Shown: one piece after another, positions 9,442 to 18,338 of the stretch
Layout of the letters: each line of letters begins with the position of its first letter
Position numbering within the stretch: the stretch's first letter is position 1
Source: Ferrimonas gelatinilytica
GTDB lineage: Bacteria; Pseudomonadota; Gammaproteobacteria; Enterobacterales; Shewanellaceae
DNA length: 64,000 nucleotides
NCBI RefSeq assembly: GCF_039544205.1
Contig: NZ_BAABLF010000009.1
Location: forward strand, 1-64,000
Direction of reading: 5' to 3'
The notes under the pieces: model-generated
Databases searched by the model: none
Told to the model about the DNA's origin: nothing
What the model saw: only the letters and a program-made list of their open reading frames with translations
Position numbers and translations under genes: made by a program

Positions 9442-10374
9442 GTGGAAAAGATCTTTATCGATGAAGCCGTCAGCGAGCTTCACACCATCGAAGACATGTT
9501 GCGCTGGTGTGTCAGCCGCTTTAATGCCGCCGGGATCTACTACGGCCATGGCACCGATAATCCCTGGGATGAGGCGATTTCGCTGGTGATGCATACCCTG
9601 CATCTGCCGACTGAGTTGGGCAATGAGGTGCGTTCTGCGCGCCTGACCAGCAGCGAAAAGCAGCGCATCATTGAGTTGGCGATCCGTCGTGTCCGTGAGC
9701 GTGTGCCTGTGCCCTACCTGATCAACAGCGCTTGGTTTGCCGGCTACGAGTTTTTTGTCGACGAGCGGGTACTGGTTCCGCGCAGCCCGTTTGCCGAGCT
9801 CATTGAGCAGGGCTTCCAGCCCTGGCTGGGCGACAAGGAGGTGCATCAGGTGCTGGATCTTTGCACCGGCTCCGGTTGCATCGCCATCGCCTGTGCGCAC
9901 CAGTTTGACGAGGCCCAGGTGGATGCGGTGGACATCAGCCCGGAAGCGCTTCAGGTGGCCCAGATCAATATCGAGTCCCACGGCTTGCTGGACCGGGTCT
10001 ATCCCATCGAGTCCGACGGCTTTGCCGTGCTCAAGGGTCAGAAATACGACCTCATTGTCTCTAACCCGCCCTACGTTGACGCGGAAGATATGGCGGATCT
10101 GCCCGAGGAGTTCCATCACGAACCGGAACTGGGACTGGCTTCCGGGCCCGATGGCCTGGAGTTGACCCGGCAGATACTGGCCCAAGCGGCGGAGCACCTC
10201 AATGAGGGTGGTTTGCTGTTTGTCGAGGTGGGTAACTCTATGGTGGCGCTGAATGAGCAGTTCCCGACACTGCCCTTTACCTGGTTGGAGTTCGAGCGGG
10301 GCGGTCATGGCGTCTTTATGCTTACCCGTGAACAGCTGCTGGAAGCGGACGCTGAGCTCGCTGCTTACCGCTAA
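9442..10374 (+). CDS. prmB: Ribosomal protein uL3 N5-glutamine methyltransferase
   Basis: A 310-residue SAM-dependent methyltransferase that methylates a glutamine of ribosomal protein L3. It has the SAM-binding motif DLCTGSGC (about residues 139-146) and the NPPY catalytic motif (about 209-212) that binds the glutamine amide. It differs from PrmC by its longer N-terminal domain. The start is a GTG at 9442, supported by the GGGCAGGA ribosome site just upstream; the first residues MEKIFIDEAV fit the family. aroC begins 42 bases after its stop, so they are probably co-transcribed. Confidence 0.92.
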   Translation: MEKIFIDEAVSELHTIEDMLRWCVSRFNAAGIYYGHGTDNPWDEAISLVMHTLHLPTELGNEVRSARLTSSEKQRIIELAIRRVRERVPVPYLINSAWFAGYEFFVDERVLVPRSPFAELIEQGFQPWLGDKEVHQVLDLCTGSGCIAIACAHQFDEAQVDAVDISPEALQVAQINIESHGLLDRVYPIESDGFAVLKGQKYDLIVSNPPYVDAEDMADLPEEFHHEPELGLASGPDGLELTRQILAQAAEHLNEGGLLFVEVGNSMVALNEQFPTLPFTWLEFERGGHGVFMLTREQLLEADAELAAYR

Positions 10375-10416
10375 CCGGGATATCGACACTTAACCCAAAG
10401 GCAAAGGAGTCTGGCC

Positions 10417-11517
10417 ATGGCCGGCAATCGTATTGGCACCCTGTTTACTGTCACCACCTTCGGAGAGAGCCACGGCATCGCCCTTGGTGCTATCGTCGAC
10501 GGTGTGCCTCCGGGCCTTGCGCTGACGGAGGCCGACCTCCAGGGAGACCTAGATCGCCGTCGGCCCGGCAGCTCACGCTACACCACTGCACGACGAGAAG
10601 CGGACCAGGTCAAGATCCTCTCCGGGGTGTTCGAAGGTAAAACCACGGGCACCAGCATCGGCCTGCTGATCGAAAACCAGGATCAGCGTAGCAAGGATTA
10701 CTCCGACATCGCCGAGCTGTTTCGGCCAGGCCATGCGGACTACACCTACCACCACAAGTACGGCCATCGCGACTATCGTGGTGGCGGTCGCAGCTCCGCC
10801 CGGGAGACCGCTATGCGGGTTGCCGCGGGGGCGATCGCCAAGAAATACCTTGCCCAGGTATGCGGTGTCGAGATCCGTGCCTGTGTCAGCCAGTTAGGCC
10901 CCGTAGTAGCGAGCCAGTACGATTGGAAGCAGGTGGAGCAAAATCCTTTCTTCTTTCCCGACGCCTCGCAGCTGGAGGCGCTGGATGAATACATGCGTGC
11001 CCTGAAAAAGGCGGGGGATTCGGTTGGGGCCAAGGTGCGGGTGGTGGCCACCGGCTTGCCCGTTGGCCTCGGAGAGCCGGTATTTGACCGACTCGATGCC
11101 GATTTAGCTCACTCTCTGATGGGGATTAATGCCGCCAAAGCGGTCTCCATCGGTGATGGTTTCGATGTGGTGACCCAAAAAGGTTCGGAACACCGGGATG
11201 AACTCTACCCCGATGGTTTCGCCAGTAACCACGCCGGCGGCGTGTTGGGCGGGATCTCCTCCGGTCAGCCCCTGCAGGCGGAGGTCGCTTTTAAGCCCAC
11301 CTCTTCCATCATGGTCCCCGGACAGAGTATCAATGTCCGTGGGGAGCCTGTGGAGATGGTTACCCGGGGCCGGCACGACCCTTGTGTCGGGATCCGGGCG
11401 GTCCCCATCGTTGAGGCCATGGTGGCGATCACCCTGATGGATCACCTGTTGCGTCATCGTGCCCAATGCGGTGATGTACAGGTAGATACGCCGACTCTGT
11501 CGATGCGGGAAGGGTGA
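10417..11517 (+). CDS. aroC: Chorismate synthase
   Basis: A 366-residue enzyme that converts 5-enolpyruvylshikimate 3-phosphate to chorismate, the last common step of aromatic amino acid synthesis, using reduced flavin mononucleotide. Family signatures are clear: GNRIGTLFTVTTFGESHG at the N-terminus with the catalytic His, the RRPGSSRYTTARREAD segment near 48-63, and the GGGRSSARETAMRVAAGA segment near 125-142. An AAAGGAG ribosome site precedes the ATG. The prmB-aroC order is common in gammaproteobacteria. Confidence 0.97.
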   Translation: MAGNRIGTLFTVTTFGESHGIALGAIVDGVPPGLALTEADLQGDLDRRRPGSSRYTTARREADQVKILSGVFEGKTTGTSIGLLIENQDQRSKDYSDIAELFRPGHADYTYHHKYGHRDYRGGGRSSARETAMRVAAGAIAKKYLAQVCGVEIRACVSQLGPVVASQYDWKQVEQNPFFFPDASQLEALDEYMRALKKAGDSVGAKVRVVATGLPVGLGEPVFDRLDADLAHSLMGINAAKAVSIGDGFDVVTQKGSEHRDELYPDGFASNHAGGVLGGISSGQPLQAEVAFKPTSSIMVPGQSINVRGEPVEMVTRGRHDPCVGIRAVPIVEAMVAITLMDHLLRHRAQCGDVQVDTPTLSMREG

Positions 11518-11590
11518 CGATAGTGATCTTTGGTTCCCTGCCTGGGCCAAATCCACGTTAGCTTGTTTCACTGTCCAGATCTGAGTTTTT

Positions 11591-12139
11591 ATGGATAACG
11601 CTCAACTCCTTATCAAACTGTTCAACCACGGGCTGGGTCAGGCCACCCAGACCCGTTTGTTGCACGGCCAAGATGAGCCACTCTACTTGCCGGCGGATCA
11701 GTACTGCCCCTACCACAGGATCTATTTTGCCCACGGGTTCGTCGCCAGTGCCCTGCACGAGTTGGCTCACTGGTGCCAGGCCGGGCCTGCCCGGCGCTTG
11801 CAGGTGGATTACGGCTACTGGTATGAGGCGGATGGGCGTACTGCGCAGCAGCAACAGCGCTTCGAAGCCCATGAGGCCAAGCCTCAGGCGATCGAGTGGT
11901 ACCTGAGTCTGGCCTGGGGGCGGACCTTTGATGTCAGCGCCGATAACCTGAGTCTGGAAACCGATCGGCCCGCATTTCGTCGCGCGGTGCAGGCGGCGGC
12001 GCAGGCCTACTGCCACTGCGGTTGGCCAACCCGGGCGGTACAGCTGGCTCGGGATATGGCGTGTCTGGGACAGGGCCATATCGCCGAAGAACAGGACTTT
12101 TATTGGCCCGAGGAGAAGCTGTGTTCAAACTGGGACTGA
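11591..12139 (+). CDS. epmC: Elongation factor P hydroxylase EpmC
   Basis: A 182-residue protein matching EpmC (formerly YfcM), which hydroxylates the lysyl-lysine modification on elongation factor P. It holds the metal-binding HELAHWC motif (about residues 57-63), followed by a GYWYEADGR segment and the conserved KPQAIEW stretch, all typical of the family. epmA and epmB are not in this window. It follows aroC by 73 bases, and its last 19 bases overlap the next gene, so translation may be coupled. Confidence 0.9.
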   Translation: MDNAQLLIKLFNHGLGQATQTRLLHGQDEPLYLPADQYCPYHRIYFAHGFVASALHELAHWCQAGPARRLQVDYGYWYEADGRTAQQQQRFEAHEAKPQAIEWYLSLAWGRTFDVSADNLSLETDRPAFRRAVQAAAQAYCHCGWPTRAVQLARDMACLGQGHIAEEQDFYWPEEKLCSNWD

Positions 12140-13278
12140 TCATCAATCCGCTGGCGGGCGTGGGGGGGAGTGTAGCCCTCAAGGGGTCCGATGGCGTTGC
12201 CGAGGCGGCGTTGGCTCTCGGCGCGACGCCCCGGGCACAGGAGCGAACCCGGCTGGCTCTCGAGTGGCTTCAGCCCCTGCCCTCCGGGCTGGTGATCCAC
12301 ACCGGTGATGGTGAGATGGGGGGCGACCTTGCCCGGGATATGGGGTTTGAAACGGTGATCTGCCACCATCCTGCCACGCCCAGCTCGGCAGAGGACACCC
12401 GTGTCTTGGCTGAACGACTGGCGGGCAGAGTGGACCTGATCCTCTTTGCCGGCGGCGATGGCACCGCACGGGATCTTTGCGCCGTACTTGGCGAGCGGCC
12501 GCAACCGGTACTGGGTGTGCCGGCGGGAGTGAAGATCCACTCCGGTGTCTATGCCATCAGTCCGGTCGCGGCCGGACGGGTCGCCGCCAAGATGATCCGG
12601 GGTGAACTGCTCTCGGTGACCGACGCGGAGGTACGGGACATTGACGAGACAGCGTTTCGCGCCGGACAGGTGCGTGCACGCTACTTTGGTCAGATGATGG
12701 TGCCGGAGGATCTGCGTTACCTGCAGGCGGTCAAGATGGGGGGGCGCGAGGAGACCTCCCTGGTGCTGGCGGACATCGCGGCCGAGACGGTGGAGAGGAT
12801 GCAGGAGGCGGTAGAGGCGACACCGGAGTGCCAGTTCATCATGGGGTCCGGTTCTACGGTGGCCGCGATCATGGCCGAGCTGGGCCTGGAGAATACCCTG
12901 CTGGGCGTGGATCTGGTGCGATTTGAGCAGGGGCTGCCCTTCCTGGCAGGCCAGGATCTCACGGCGACACAGCTGCTAAACGCCTGCCGGGAGCGGCCCA
13001 CCAAGCTCGTTATTACCCTGATCGGGGGCCAGGGCCACCTGTTGGGGCGCGGTAACCAACAGCTGTCGCCGGCGGTGATTGAGCAGATCGGTCGGGAGAA
13101 CTTCTGGATAGTGGCCACCAAGAGCAAGTTGCGAGCCCTGGAGGGACGCCCCATGCTGGCGGACAGCGGCGCGCCTGATCTGGACCGCCGTTTAACAGGG
13201 CACTATCGGATTACCACCGGTTACCGAGATGCGGTACTCTACCCCCTGGCCGAGCCAGACGATGAACCTGTGGTATAG
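12121..13278 (+). CDS. ATP-NAD kinase family protein
   Basis: A 385-residue protein of the NAD kinase/AcoX-like superfamily. The GGDGT nucleotide-binding motif is near residues 109-113 (FAGGDGTARDL), followed by a VPAGVKIHSGVYAI segment. The start is the GTG at 12121, which has GAGGAGAA just before it; an earlier in-frame ATG would overlap most of the epmC end and adds residues unlike the family. It overlaps epmC by 19 bases. The substrate is not known for this branch; the housekeeping NAD kinase NadK is a separate, shorter protein, so I do not call it nadK. Confidence 0.82.
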   Translation: MFKLGLIINPLAGVGGSVALKGSDGVAEAALALGATPRAQERTRLALEWLQPLPSGLVIHTGDGEMGGDLARDMGFETVICHHPATPSSAEDTRVLAERLAGRVDLILFAGGDGTARDLCAVLGERPQPVLGVPAGVKIHSGVYAISPVAAGRVAAKMIRGELLSVTDAEVRDIDETAFRAGQVRARYFGQMMVPEDLRYLQAVKMGGREETSLVLADIAAETVERMQEAVEATPECQFIMGSGSTVAAIMAELGLENTLLGVDLVRFEQGLPFLAGQDLTATQLLNACRERPTKLVITLIGGQGHLLGRGNQQLSPAVIEQIGRENFWIVATKSKLRALEGRPMLADSGAPDLDRRLTGHYRITTGYRDAVLYPLAEPDDEPVV

Positions 13279-13289
13279 GAAAGTGACGA

Positions 13290-13559
13290 ATGTTGGAACG
13301 TTGGGATGAGATCTGCCATCAGTGGGTGGCCCAGTTGCTGGAGACCGGTAGCGATGACGAGGTGTTTGCCAGCGGCTACCTGCAGGGCCATTTCGCCGTA
13401 GCGCTCTCTGAGCTGGAGCAGAATGAGGCACCTCAGTGGGCCGATCTGAAGGCGAGCCTGGAGCAGAAGCTCAGTGCTGCGCGATCGGAGCTGGCACCGT
13501 CGGACCTGGCGCTCATCCAAGCGGCGTGGGGGCAACTGGCGCAGCGGCTGCAAGCCTAA
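13290..13559 (+). CDS. yfcL: YfcL family protein
   Basis: An 89-residue acidic, mostly helical protein matching the uncharacterised YfcL family. It starts 11 bases after the kinase-like gene and is the last gene of the aroC-epmC-kinase-yfcL string; a strong hairpin follows. Neighbouring epmC and yfcL are also close together in E. coli. Its function is unknown. There is no signal peptide or membrane helix. Confidence 0.8.
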   Translation: MLERWDEICHQWVAQLLETGSDDEVFASGYLQGHFAVALSELEQNEAPQWADLKASLEQKLSAARSELAPSDLALIQAAWGQLAQRLQA

Positions 13560-13588
13560 GGCACTCAAGCCACACTCCGTCAGACAAA

Positions 13589-13633
13589 CAGCTAAGGCCG
13601 GGCATGCCCGGCCTTAGCTGTTTCTGTTTTTGG
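13589..13633 (+). terminator. Rho-independent terminator after yfcL (perfect 32-base palindrome)
   Basis: Bases 13589-13620 are a perfect palindrome (CAGCTAAGGCCGGGC, ATG-centred, then its complement), followed on the plus strand by TTTCTGTTTTT. On the minus strand the hairpin is followed only by TTTG, so it should stop yfcL transcripts best and mnmC transcripts less well. Confidence 0.85.
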
Positions 13634-13655
13634 GTGATGCCTTGTCCCGCGGAGT

Positions 13656-15686
13656 TTAGTCCTGACGCTCTGGGCCACTGCCAGGCGCTTGGCCTTTGCG
13701 CAGCTGTCGGCGGGCAAAACGGCCCGGATCCAGCTGTGCCAGCAGGGACTGGCTCAGGGGCAGGGGTTCGTGGCACAGCTGACTGGCCAAAATCTCCGCA
13801 CACAGCGTCGCGGAGCACAGTCCCCGTGAGCCCAGGCCGCTGACCATATAGAGGCCCGGTTGCGCCGGCAGAGGGCCGGGTTCGATGCCCGGTTGAGCCG
13901 CTGGCAGTTCAGCCCAGTCTGGAACCGCCCCCACCAGCGGCAAATGGTCACGGACTGCTGCCCGTACGGCGGCACGGCCCTCATCGTAGCCGGTTTGCGA
14001 CAACTCCTGGCACCACCCCTGCTGCCCGAAACTGCGCCGCATCCGCTGTTCAATCTCGGTTTTATCCTCAGGTCGGAGGTCACTACGGTCGTCGCCACGA
14101 CCGAAACTGGCACCACAGGTTAACCGTCCCTGCCACTGGGGCACCAGGTAGCCATCGGCGCAGAGCACGGTTTTCAGCGCACGGGTCTCTGGGCCCGCGC
14201 TGGGGTAGGCGATCTGCCCGCGAATGGGATTGAGAGGGATGGGCGATGTGGCTTTGAAGGCGGTGCTCTGGGCCCCCATGGCCAGAACGAGACTTTGCGC
14301 TTCGCAGTGCGTGGCGCCGTCATTAAAGGTGAGCTGCCAAGGGGGGCGGCCTGATGAAACCGTGCTTTCCCTGTATTCCAATTGGGTCAGGCGCTGTTGA
14401 TAGTGACAGGTGAGGAGTCCGGTGGCCTCGGCATCGGCAAGCATTGCCCGGGTCAGTTGCTCGGGACAGAGCCAACCGCCCAGCGGGTAGCTGAGCCCGC
14501 CTCTCTCCAGGGGCAGATCGGCAATCTCGCTGGCCTCGGTGGCATTAACCCCATGGACCAGGGCGGGATCGAACCCCCTGTCACGGATCTTATCCAGCTT
14601 GGCCTGGCTGCGAGGGTCAACCGGGAGCTGGAGGACGCCGCACAGTTCGTGTGCGATAGAGTACCGCTCGGCCAGGCTCAACAACTGGGCACGGGCCAGG
14701 GGAAAGGCCTGGCGGTAGAACTGGCTGAGATCATCGTCGCCACCGTTGAGCAGCGGATAGAGTGCCCCCTGGCGATTGCCCGATGCCCCCTGGGCCGGCT
14801 CAGGGTCCTGGCAGTAGAGGGTGACCGGTTTGCCTCGTCGACAGAGGCTTCGGGCCAGGGCCGCGGCGGCGATGCCGGCGCCGATGATGACTGTCGGGGA
14901 GGTATCCTCAGGATCCGGTGTGGCCTCCGGGGAGACGGAAGCGGTCAAGGTGCCGTACATCATCTCCCGTTTCACCCCGTACCCCGGGGCCTTATGGACC
15001 TCGAACCCGGCCCCCTGCAGGCCACGACGGACATCTCCTGCGGCGGTAAAGGTGGCAAAGCTTGCGCCGGGCCGGGAGAGCCTGGCCATCTCACGATAGA
15101 GCGGCGGCTGCCACATCTGGGGGTTTCGGCTTGGGGTAAAGCCATCGAGGAACCAGGCATCAAATACCCCCTCCTGGCCCCGCGCCATCTGTGGTAAACG
15201 CTCGCAGAGGTCGCCGAACCAGAGATCCACCACCACCTGGCCCTGATCCATCACCAGGCGATGGCAACCGTCGCTCAGGGCCTGGGGGTAGTGGTGACGA
15301 AGAGTCTTGGAGATCTCCGCCAGCTCAGGCCAGGGGCGATGGGCTCGGGCCAGGTCCGTGATACTCAAGGGAAACTTCTCAACGCTGACGAAATGGAGTC
15401 GACGGCAGGTTGAGGCTGGCATTTTGCGACGAAATTGGCGAAAGTGGTGCCATAACACCAGCAGGTTCAGTCCGGTACCAAAGCCCGTTTCTGCCACCGC
15501 AAAGTGGCGCCGGGGATGGTGAGCCAGCCGCTTAGGAAGGTCACTGTGATGCAAAAACACGTACTCGGTCTCGGCGACACCATCGTCACTGGAGAAGTAA
15601 ACGTCGTCAAACTCGGTGGCAACCGGGGCAGCGGGGTTGGACCAATCGATGCTGGCGTGGGTCAGGGTGCTCACGATCACTCTCAT
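13656..15686 (-). CDS. mnmC: Bifunctional tRNA 5-methylaminomethyl-2-thiouridine synthase MnmC
   Basis: A 676-residue fusion that finishes the mnm5s2U modification at tRNA wobble position 34. The N-terminal part (about 1-245) is the methyltransferase domain (GFGTGLNLLVLWHH SAM motif; DAWFLDGFTPSRNPQMW catalytic region). The C-terminal part (about 265-660) is the FAD-dependent oxidoreductase that removes the carboxymethyl group, with the dinucleotide motif VIIGAGIAAAALA near 267-279. Length fits the family (about 660-690). It is divergent from fabB and convergent with yfcL. Confidence 0.95.
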   Translation of the reverse strand: MRVIVSTLTHASIDWSNPAAPVATEFDDVYFSSDDGVAETEYVFLHHSDLPKRLAHHPRRHFAVAETGFGTGLNLLVLWHHFRQFRRKMPASTCRRLHFVSVEKFPLSITDLARAHRPWPELAEISKTLRHHYPQALSDGCHRLVMDQGQVVVDLWFGDLCERLPQMARGQEGVFDAWFLDGFTPSRNPQMWQPPLYREMARLSRPGASFATFTAAGDVRRGLQGAGFEVHKAPGYGVKREMMYGTLTASVSPEATPDPEDTSPTVIIGAGIAAAALARSLCRRGKPVTLYCQDPEPAQGASGNRQGALYPLLNGGDDDLSQFYRQAFPLARAQLLSLAERYSIAHELCGVLQLPVDPRSQAKLDKIRDRGFDPALVHGVNATEASEIADLPLERGGLSYPLGGWLCPEQLTRAMLADAEATGLLTCHYQQRLTQLEYRESTVSSGRPPWQLTFNDGATHCEAQSLVLAMGAQSTAFKATSPIPLNPIRGQIAYPSAGPETRALKTVLCADGYLVPQWQGRLTCGASFGRGDDRSDLRPEDKTEIEQRMRRSFGQQGWCQELSQTGYDEGRAAVRAAVRDHLPLVGAVPDWAELPAAQPGIEPGPLPAQPGLYMVSGLGSRGLCSATLCAEILASQLCHEPLPLSQSLLAQLDPGRFARRQLRKGQAPGSGPERQD

Positions 15687-15799
15687 TTTTCACAATGGAA
15701 CCGGTATTCTACCGCCTCTTGGTGAGAGCCGACCAGTTCAGGCTGGGCTTCGGGCTACCATAGCGACGGTTGAAACAGGTCGAGATATAGGACGAACAG

Positions 15800-17023
15800 A
15801 TGAAAAGAGCGGTCATTACCGGGATTGGGGTGATCTCGAGTATCGGTAACAACGCCGAAGAGGTCACGGCTTCCCTACGTGCGGGAAAAAGTGGCATCAC
15901 ATACTCCGAACAGTTTGAACAGATGGGGCTGCGCAGCCGTGTCTGGGGTGATTTGAAGATCAACCCTGCCGATCACATCGATCGGAAGGTGATGCGCTTC
16001 ATGGGTGACGCTGCCGCCTACGCTTACCTGGCGATGGAGCAGGCGATCGCCGATGCCGGCTTGGATGAAAGCCAGGTCAGTAACGAACGCACCGGGGTGA
16101 TTGCCGGAACCGGTGGTGCGTCGGGGCAGAACCAGGTACTGGCGGCGGATACATTGCGGGAAAAAGGGGTGCGCCGCGTCGGACCCTACATGGTACCGCG
16201 GATCATGGCCTCGACGGCTTCTGCCTGTCTGGCAACCCCGTTTAAGATCAAAGGGGTGAACTACTCCATCAGCTCTGCCTGCGCCACCAGTGCTCACTGC
16301 ATCGGCAATGCAGTGGAGCAGATCCAGCTTGGCAAGCAGGATATCGTCTTTGCCGGTGGCTCTGACGAACTGCACTGGACCCTGGCGATGGGCTTTGACG
16401 GTATGGGTGCCCTCTCCACCAAGTACAACGAGGACCCCACCCGTGCTTCCCGCACCTACGATGTGGACCGCGATGGTTTCGTGATCTCCGCAGGTGGCGG
16501 CATCCTCGTGGTGGAGGAGCTGGAGCATGCCCTGGCTCGCGGCGCGAAGATCTACGCCGAAGTTGTTGGCTACGGTGCCAACTCCGATGGCTACGACATG
16601 GTTGCTCCCTCTGGCGAAGGCGCGGTGCGCTGCATGAAGCAGGCACTGGCCCAGGCTGAAGCGGCCGGTGCCAAAGAGGTGGAATACCTGAATACCCACG
16701 GCACCTCTACGCCGGTTGGCGATACCCGGGAGCTGGCGGCGATCCGCGAAACCTTCGGTGACAAGGCACCGTTGATCAGCGCCACCAAGTCAATGACGGG
16801 GCACTCCCTTGGGGCCGCCGGGGTCCATGAAGCGATCTACTCCCTGCTGATGATGCAGCACGGTTTTGTTGCCCCTTCCATCAACATCGATAACCTTGAT
16901 CCCGATGCCGAGGGGATGCCCATCGTCACCAAGACACTGGAGAGGTCGCTCACCACAGTGATGAGCAACAGTTTCGGCTTCGGGGGAACCAACGCGGCGC
17001 TGATCTTCCGCAAAATGGACTGA
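15800..17023 (+). CDS. fabB: 3-oxoacyl-ACP synthase I (KAS I)
   Basis: A 407-residue elongating ketoacyl-ACP synthase, needed for unsaturated fatty acid synthesis. The catalytic triad is visible: Cys161 in SISSACATSAH, one His in NTHGTSTPVGD (about 295) and one in KSMTGHSLGAAG (about 330). The dimer and GFGGTNA segments near the C-terminus are intact. It is divergent from mnmC. The usual partner fabA is not in the window. A strong terminator follows. Confidence 0.96.
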   Translation: MKRAVITGIGVISSIGNNAEEVTASLRAGKSGITYSEQFEQMGLRSRVWGDLKINPADHIDRKVMRFMGDAAAYAYLAMEQAIADAGLDESQVSNERTGVIAGTGGASGQNQVLAADTLREKGVRRVGPYMVPRIMASTASACLATPFKIKGVNYSISSACATSAHCIGNAVEQIQLGKQDIVFAGGSDELHWTLAMGFDGMGALSTKYNEDPTRASRTYDVDRDGFVISAGGGILVVEELEHALARGAKIYAEVVGYGANSDGYDMVAPSGEGAVRCMKQALAQAEAAGAKEVEYLNTHGTSTPVGDTRELAAIRETFGDKAPLISATKSMTGHSLGAAGVHEAIYSLLMMQHGFVAPSINIDNLDPDAEGMPIVTKTLERSLTTVMSNSFGFGGTNAALIFRKMD

Positions 17024-17034
17024 TCCGAAGCAAT

Positions 17035-17073
17035 AAAAAACGCCCCGGGAGCCCAGGCCCCGGGGCGTTTTTT
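17035..17073 (+). terminator. Rho-independent terminator after fabB
   Basis: AAAAAACGCCCCGGG pairs with CCCGGGGCG followed by seven T residues, 12 bases after the fabB stop. Confidence 0.9.
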
Positions 17074-17200
17074 TATCGTCGTTCAGACGCAGTGACAGGC
17101 TTGCTTGACGCTGCCGCTGAGTTGGCGTTGGGGTGATGGCTGAATTGAGACTTCGCATCCGTTACACTGGCGGCTCTGTTGTACCCACTACCTGAAAAAG

Positions 17201-18316
17201 ATGAACCTCTTAGCCGACGAAAACATGGCTGCACTGACACCGCTGTTTGCTCCCCTGGGGCGGTTACGTGCCCTGCCGGGCCGCGACATATCGGCGACGG
17301 ATATGGCAGATGTGGAAGCCCTACTGGTCCGCTCGGTGACCCGGGTGGATGCGTCTTTGCTGGCCGCAGCGCCCAAATTGCGCTTCGTTGGTACCGCCAC
17401 CATAGGAACAGATCACCTGGATCTGGCCGCGCTTTCCGAGCGGGGGATCCGCTGGGCCAATGCGCCGGGCTGCAATGCTGAGGCGGTGGGGGAGTGGGTA
17501 CTCCAGGCCTTGCTGGTGCTGGCTCTGCGCAGCGGCCGCGCTCTGCGCGACTGCACCCTGGGCATCGTCGGTGTGGGCAATACGGGCAGCGCCGTACTCA
17601 GGCGCTTGAAGGCGCTCGGGGTTAGGGTGCTGTGTTGCGATCCCCTGCGCCAGGCCGCAGGGGACTCCGGCCCCTGGTTCTCCCTTGACCAGCTCCTGGC
17701 ACAGTGCGATGGCATCACGCTGCATGTGCCCCTGGTAGAAGGGGGAGCAAACGCGACCCGTGCACTGCTGGATCAACAACGGTTGGCTCAGCTGGGGGAG
17801 GGCGCCTGGCTGCTCAACGCCAGCCGGGGCGAAGTGATCGACAACCGGGCCTTAGTCGCCGAGAAGCGACGCCGGCCGGATCTGAAACTGGCACTGGACG
17901 TGTGGGAGCAGGAGCCTCTCCCGATGCCGGAGTTGGTTGAGCTGGCGGATATCGCGACGCCTCATATTGCAGGCTACTCCCTCGAGGGCAAGATCCGTGG
18001 CAGCTTGATGTTGCATTGCGCCTTGACCCGGGGGCAGGTGAGAACGCCCGCGCTGGCGGAGCTGCTCGACGCTCCGGCGAAGCCCGCGGAGGCGGCGCCG
18101 ACCACTCTGGATGACCAGAGCCTGCTTGGTCTTCTGCAGCAGGTGTTTGATCTCGAGAGGGAGGATGAACGCTTTCGAGCGGCCCTACCCGGGGGATTCG
18201 ATGCCCGGCGCAAAGCCAATCTGGCCCGACGGGAGTGCAGTGCCCTGACTCTGCGTCCTGTTGACGACACGCAGCGAACGGTGTTGTCGGCGCTGGGTTT
18301 TTCATTGACCGAATAA
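17201..18316 (+). CDS. pdxB: Erythronate-4-phosphate dehydrogenase
   Basis: A 371-residue NAD-dependent 2-hydroxyacid dehydrogenase, second enzyme of the DXP-dependent pyridoxal phosphate pathway. The start MNLLADENM is typical for PdxB. The Rossmann motif GIVGVGNTGSAV lies near residues 122-133, the catalytic Arg in NASRGEVID near 210, and the catalytic His in TPHIAGYS near 257. The C-terminal PdxB dimerisation domain is present (about 290-371). asd follows after 22 bases. Confidence 0.94.
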   Translation: MNLLADENMAALTPLFAPLGRLRALPGRDISATDMADVEALLVRSVTRVDASLLAAAPKLRFVGTATIGTDHLDLAALSERGIRWANAPGCNAEAVGEWVLQALLVLALRSGRALRDCTLGIVGVGNTGSAVLRRLKALGVRVLCCDPLRQAAGDSGPWFSLDQLLAQCDGITLHVPLVEGGANATRALLDQQRLAQLGEGAWLLNASRGEVIDNRALVAEKRRRPDLKLALDVWEQEPLPMPELVELADIATPHIAGYSLEGKIRGSLMLHCALTRGQVRTPALAELLDAPAKPAEAAPTTLDDQSLLGLLQQVFDLEREDERFRAALPGGFDARRKANLARRECSALTLRPVDDTQRTVLSALGFSLTE

Positions 18317-18338
18317 GTAAACGAAGAGAAGAGAGAAT

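Noticed and set aside
15723..15739. FadR operator before fabB
   Set aside because: The minus-strand ACTGGTCGG core matches only about half of the FadR consensus, so it cannot be supported.
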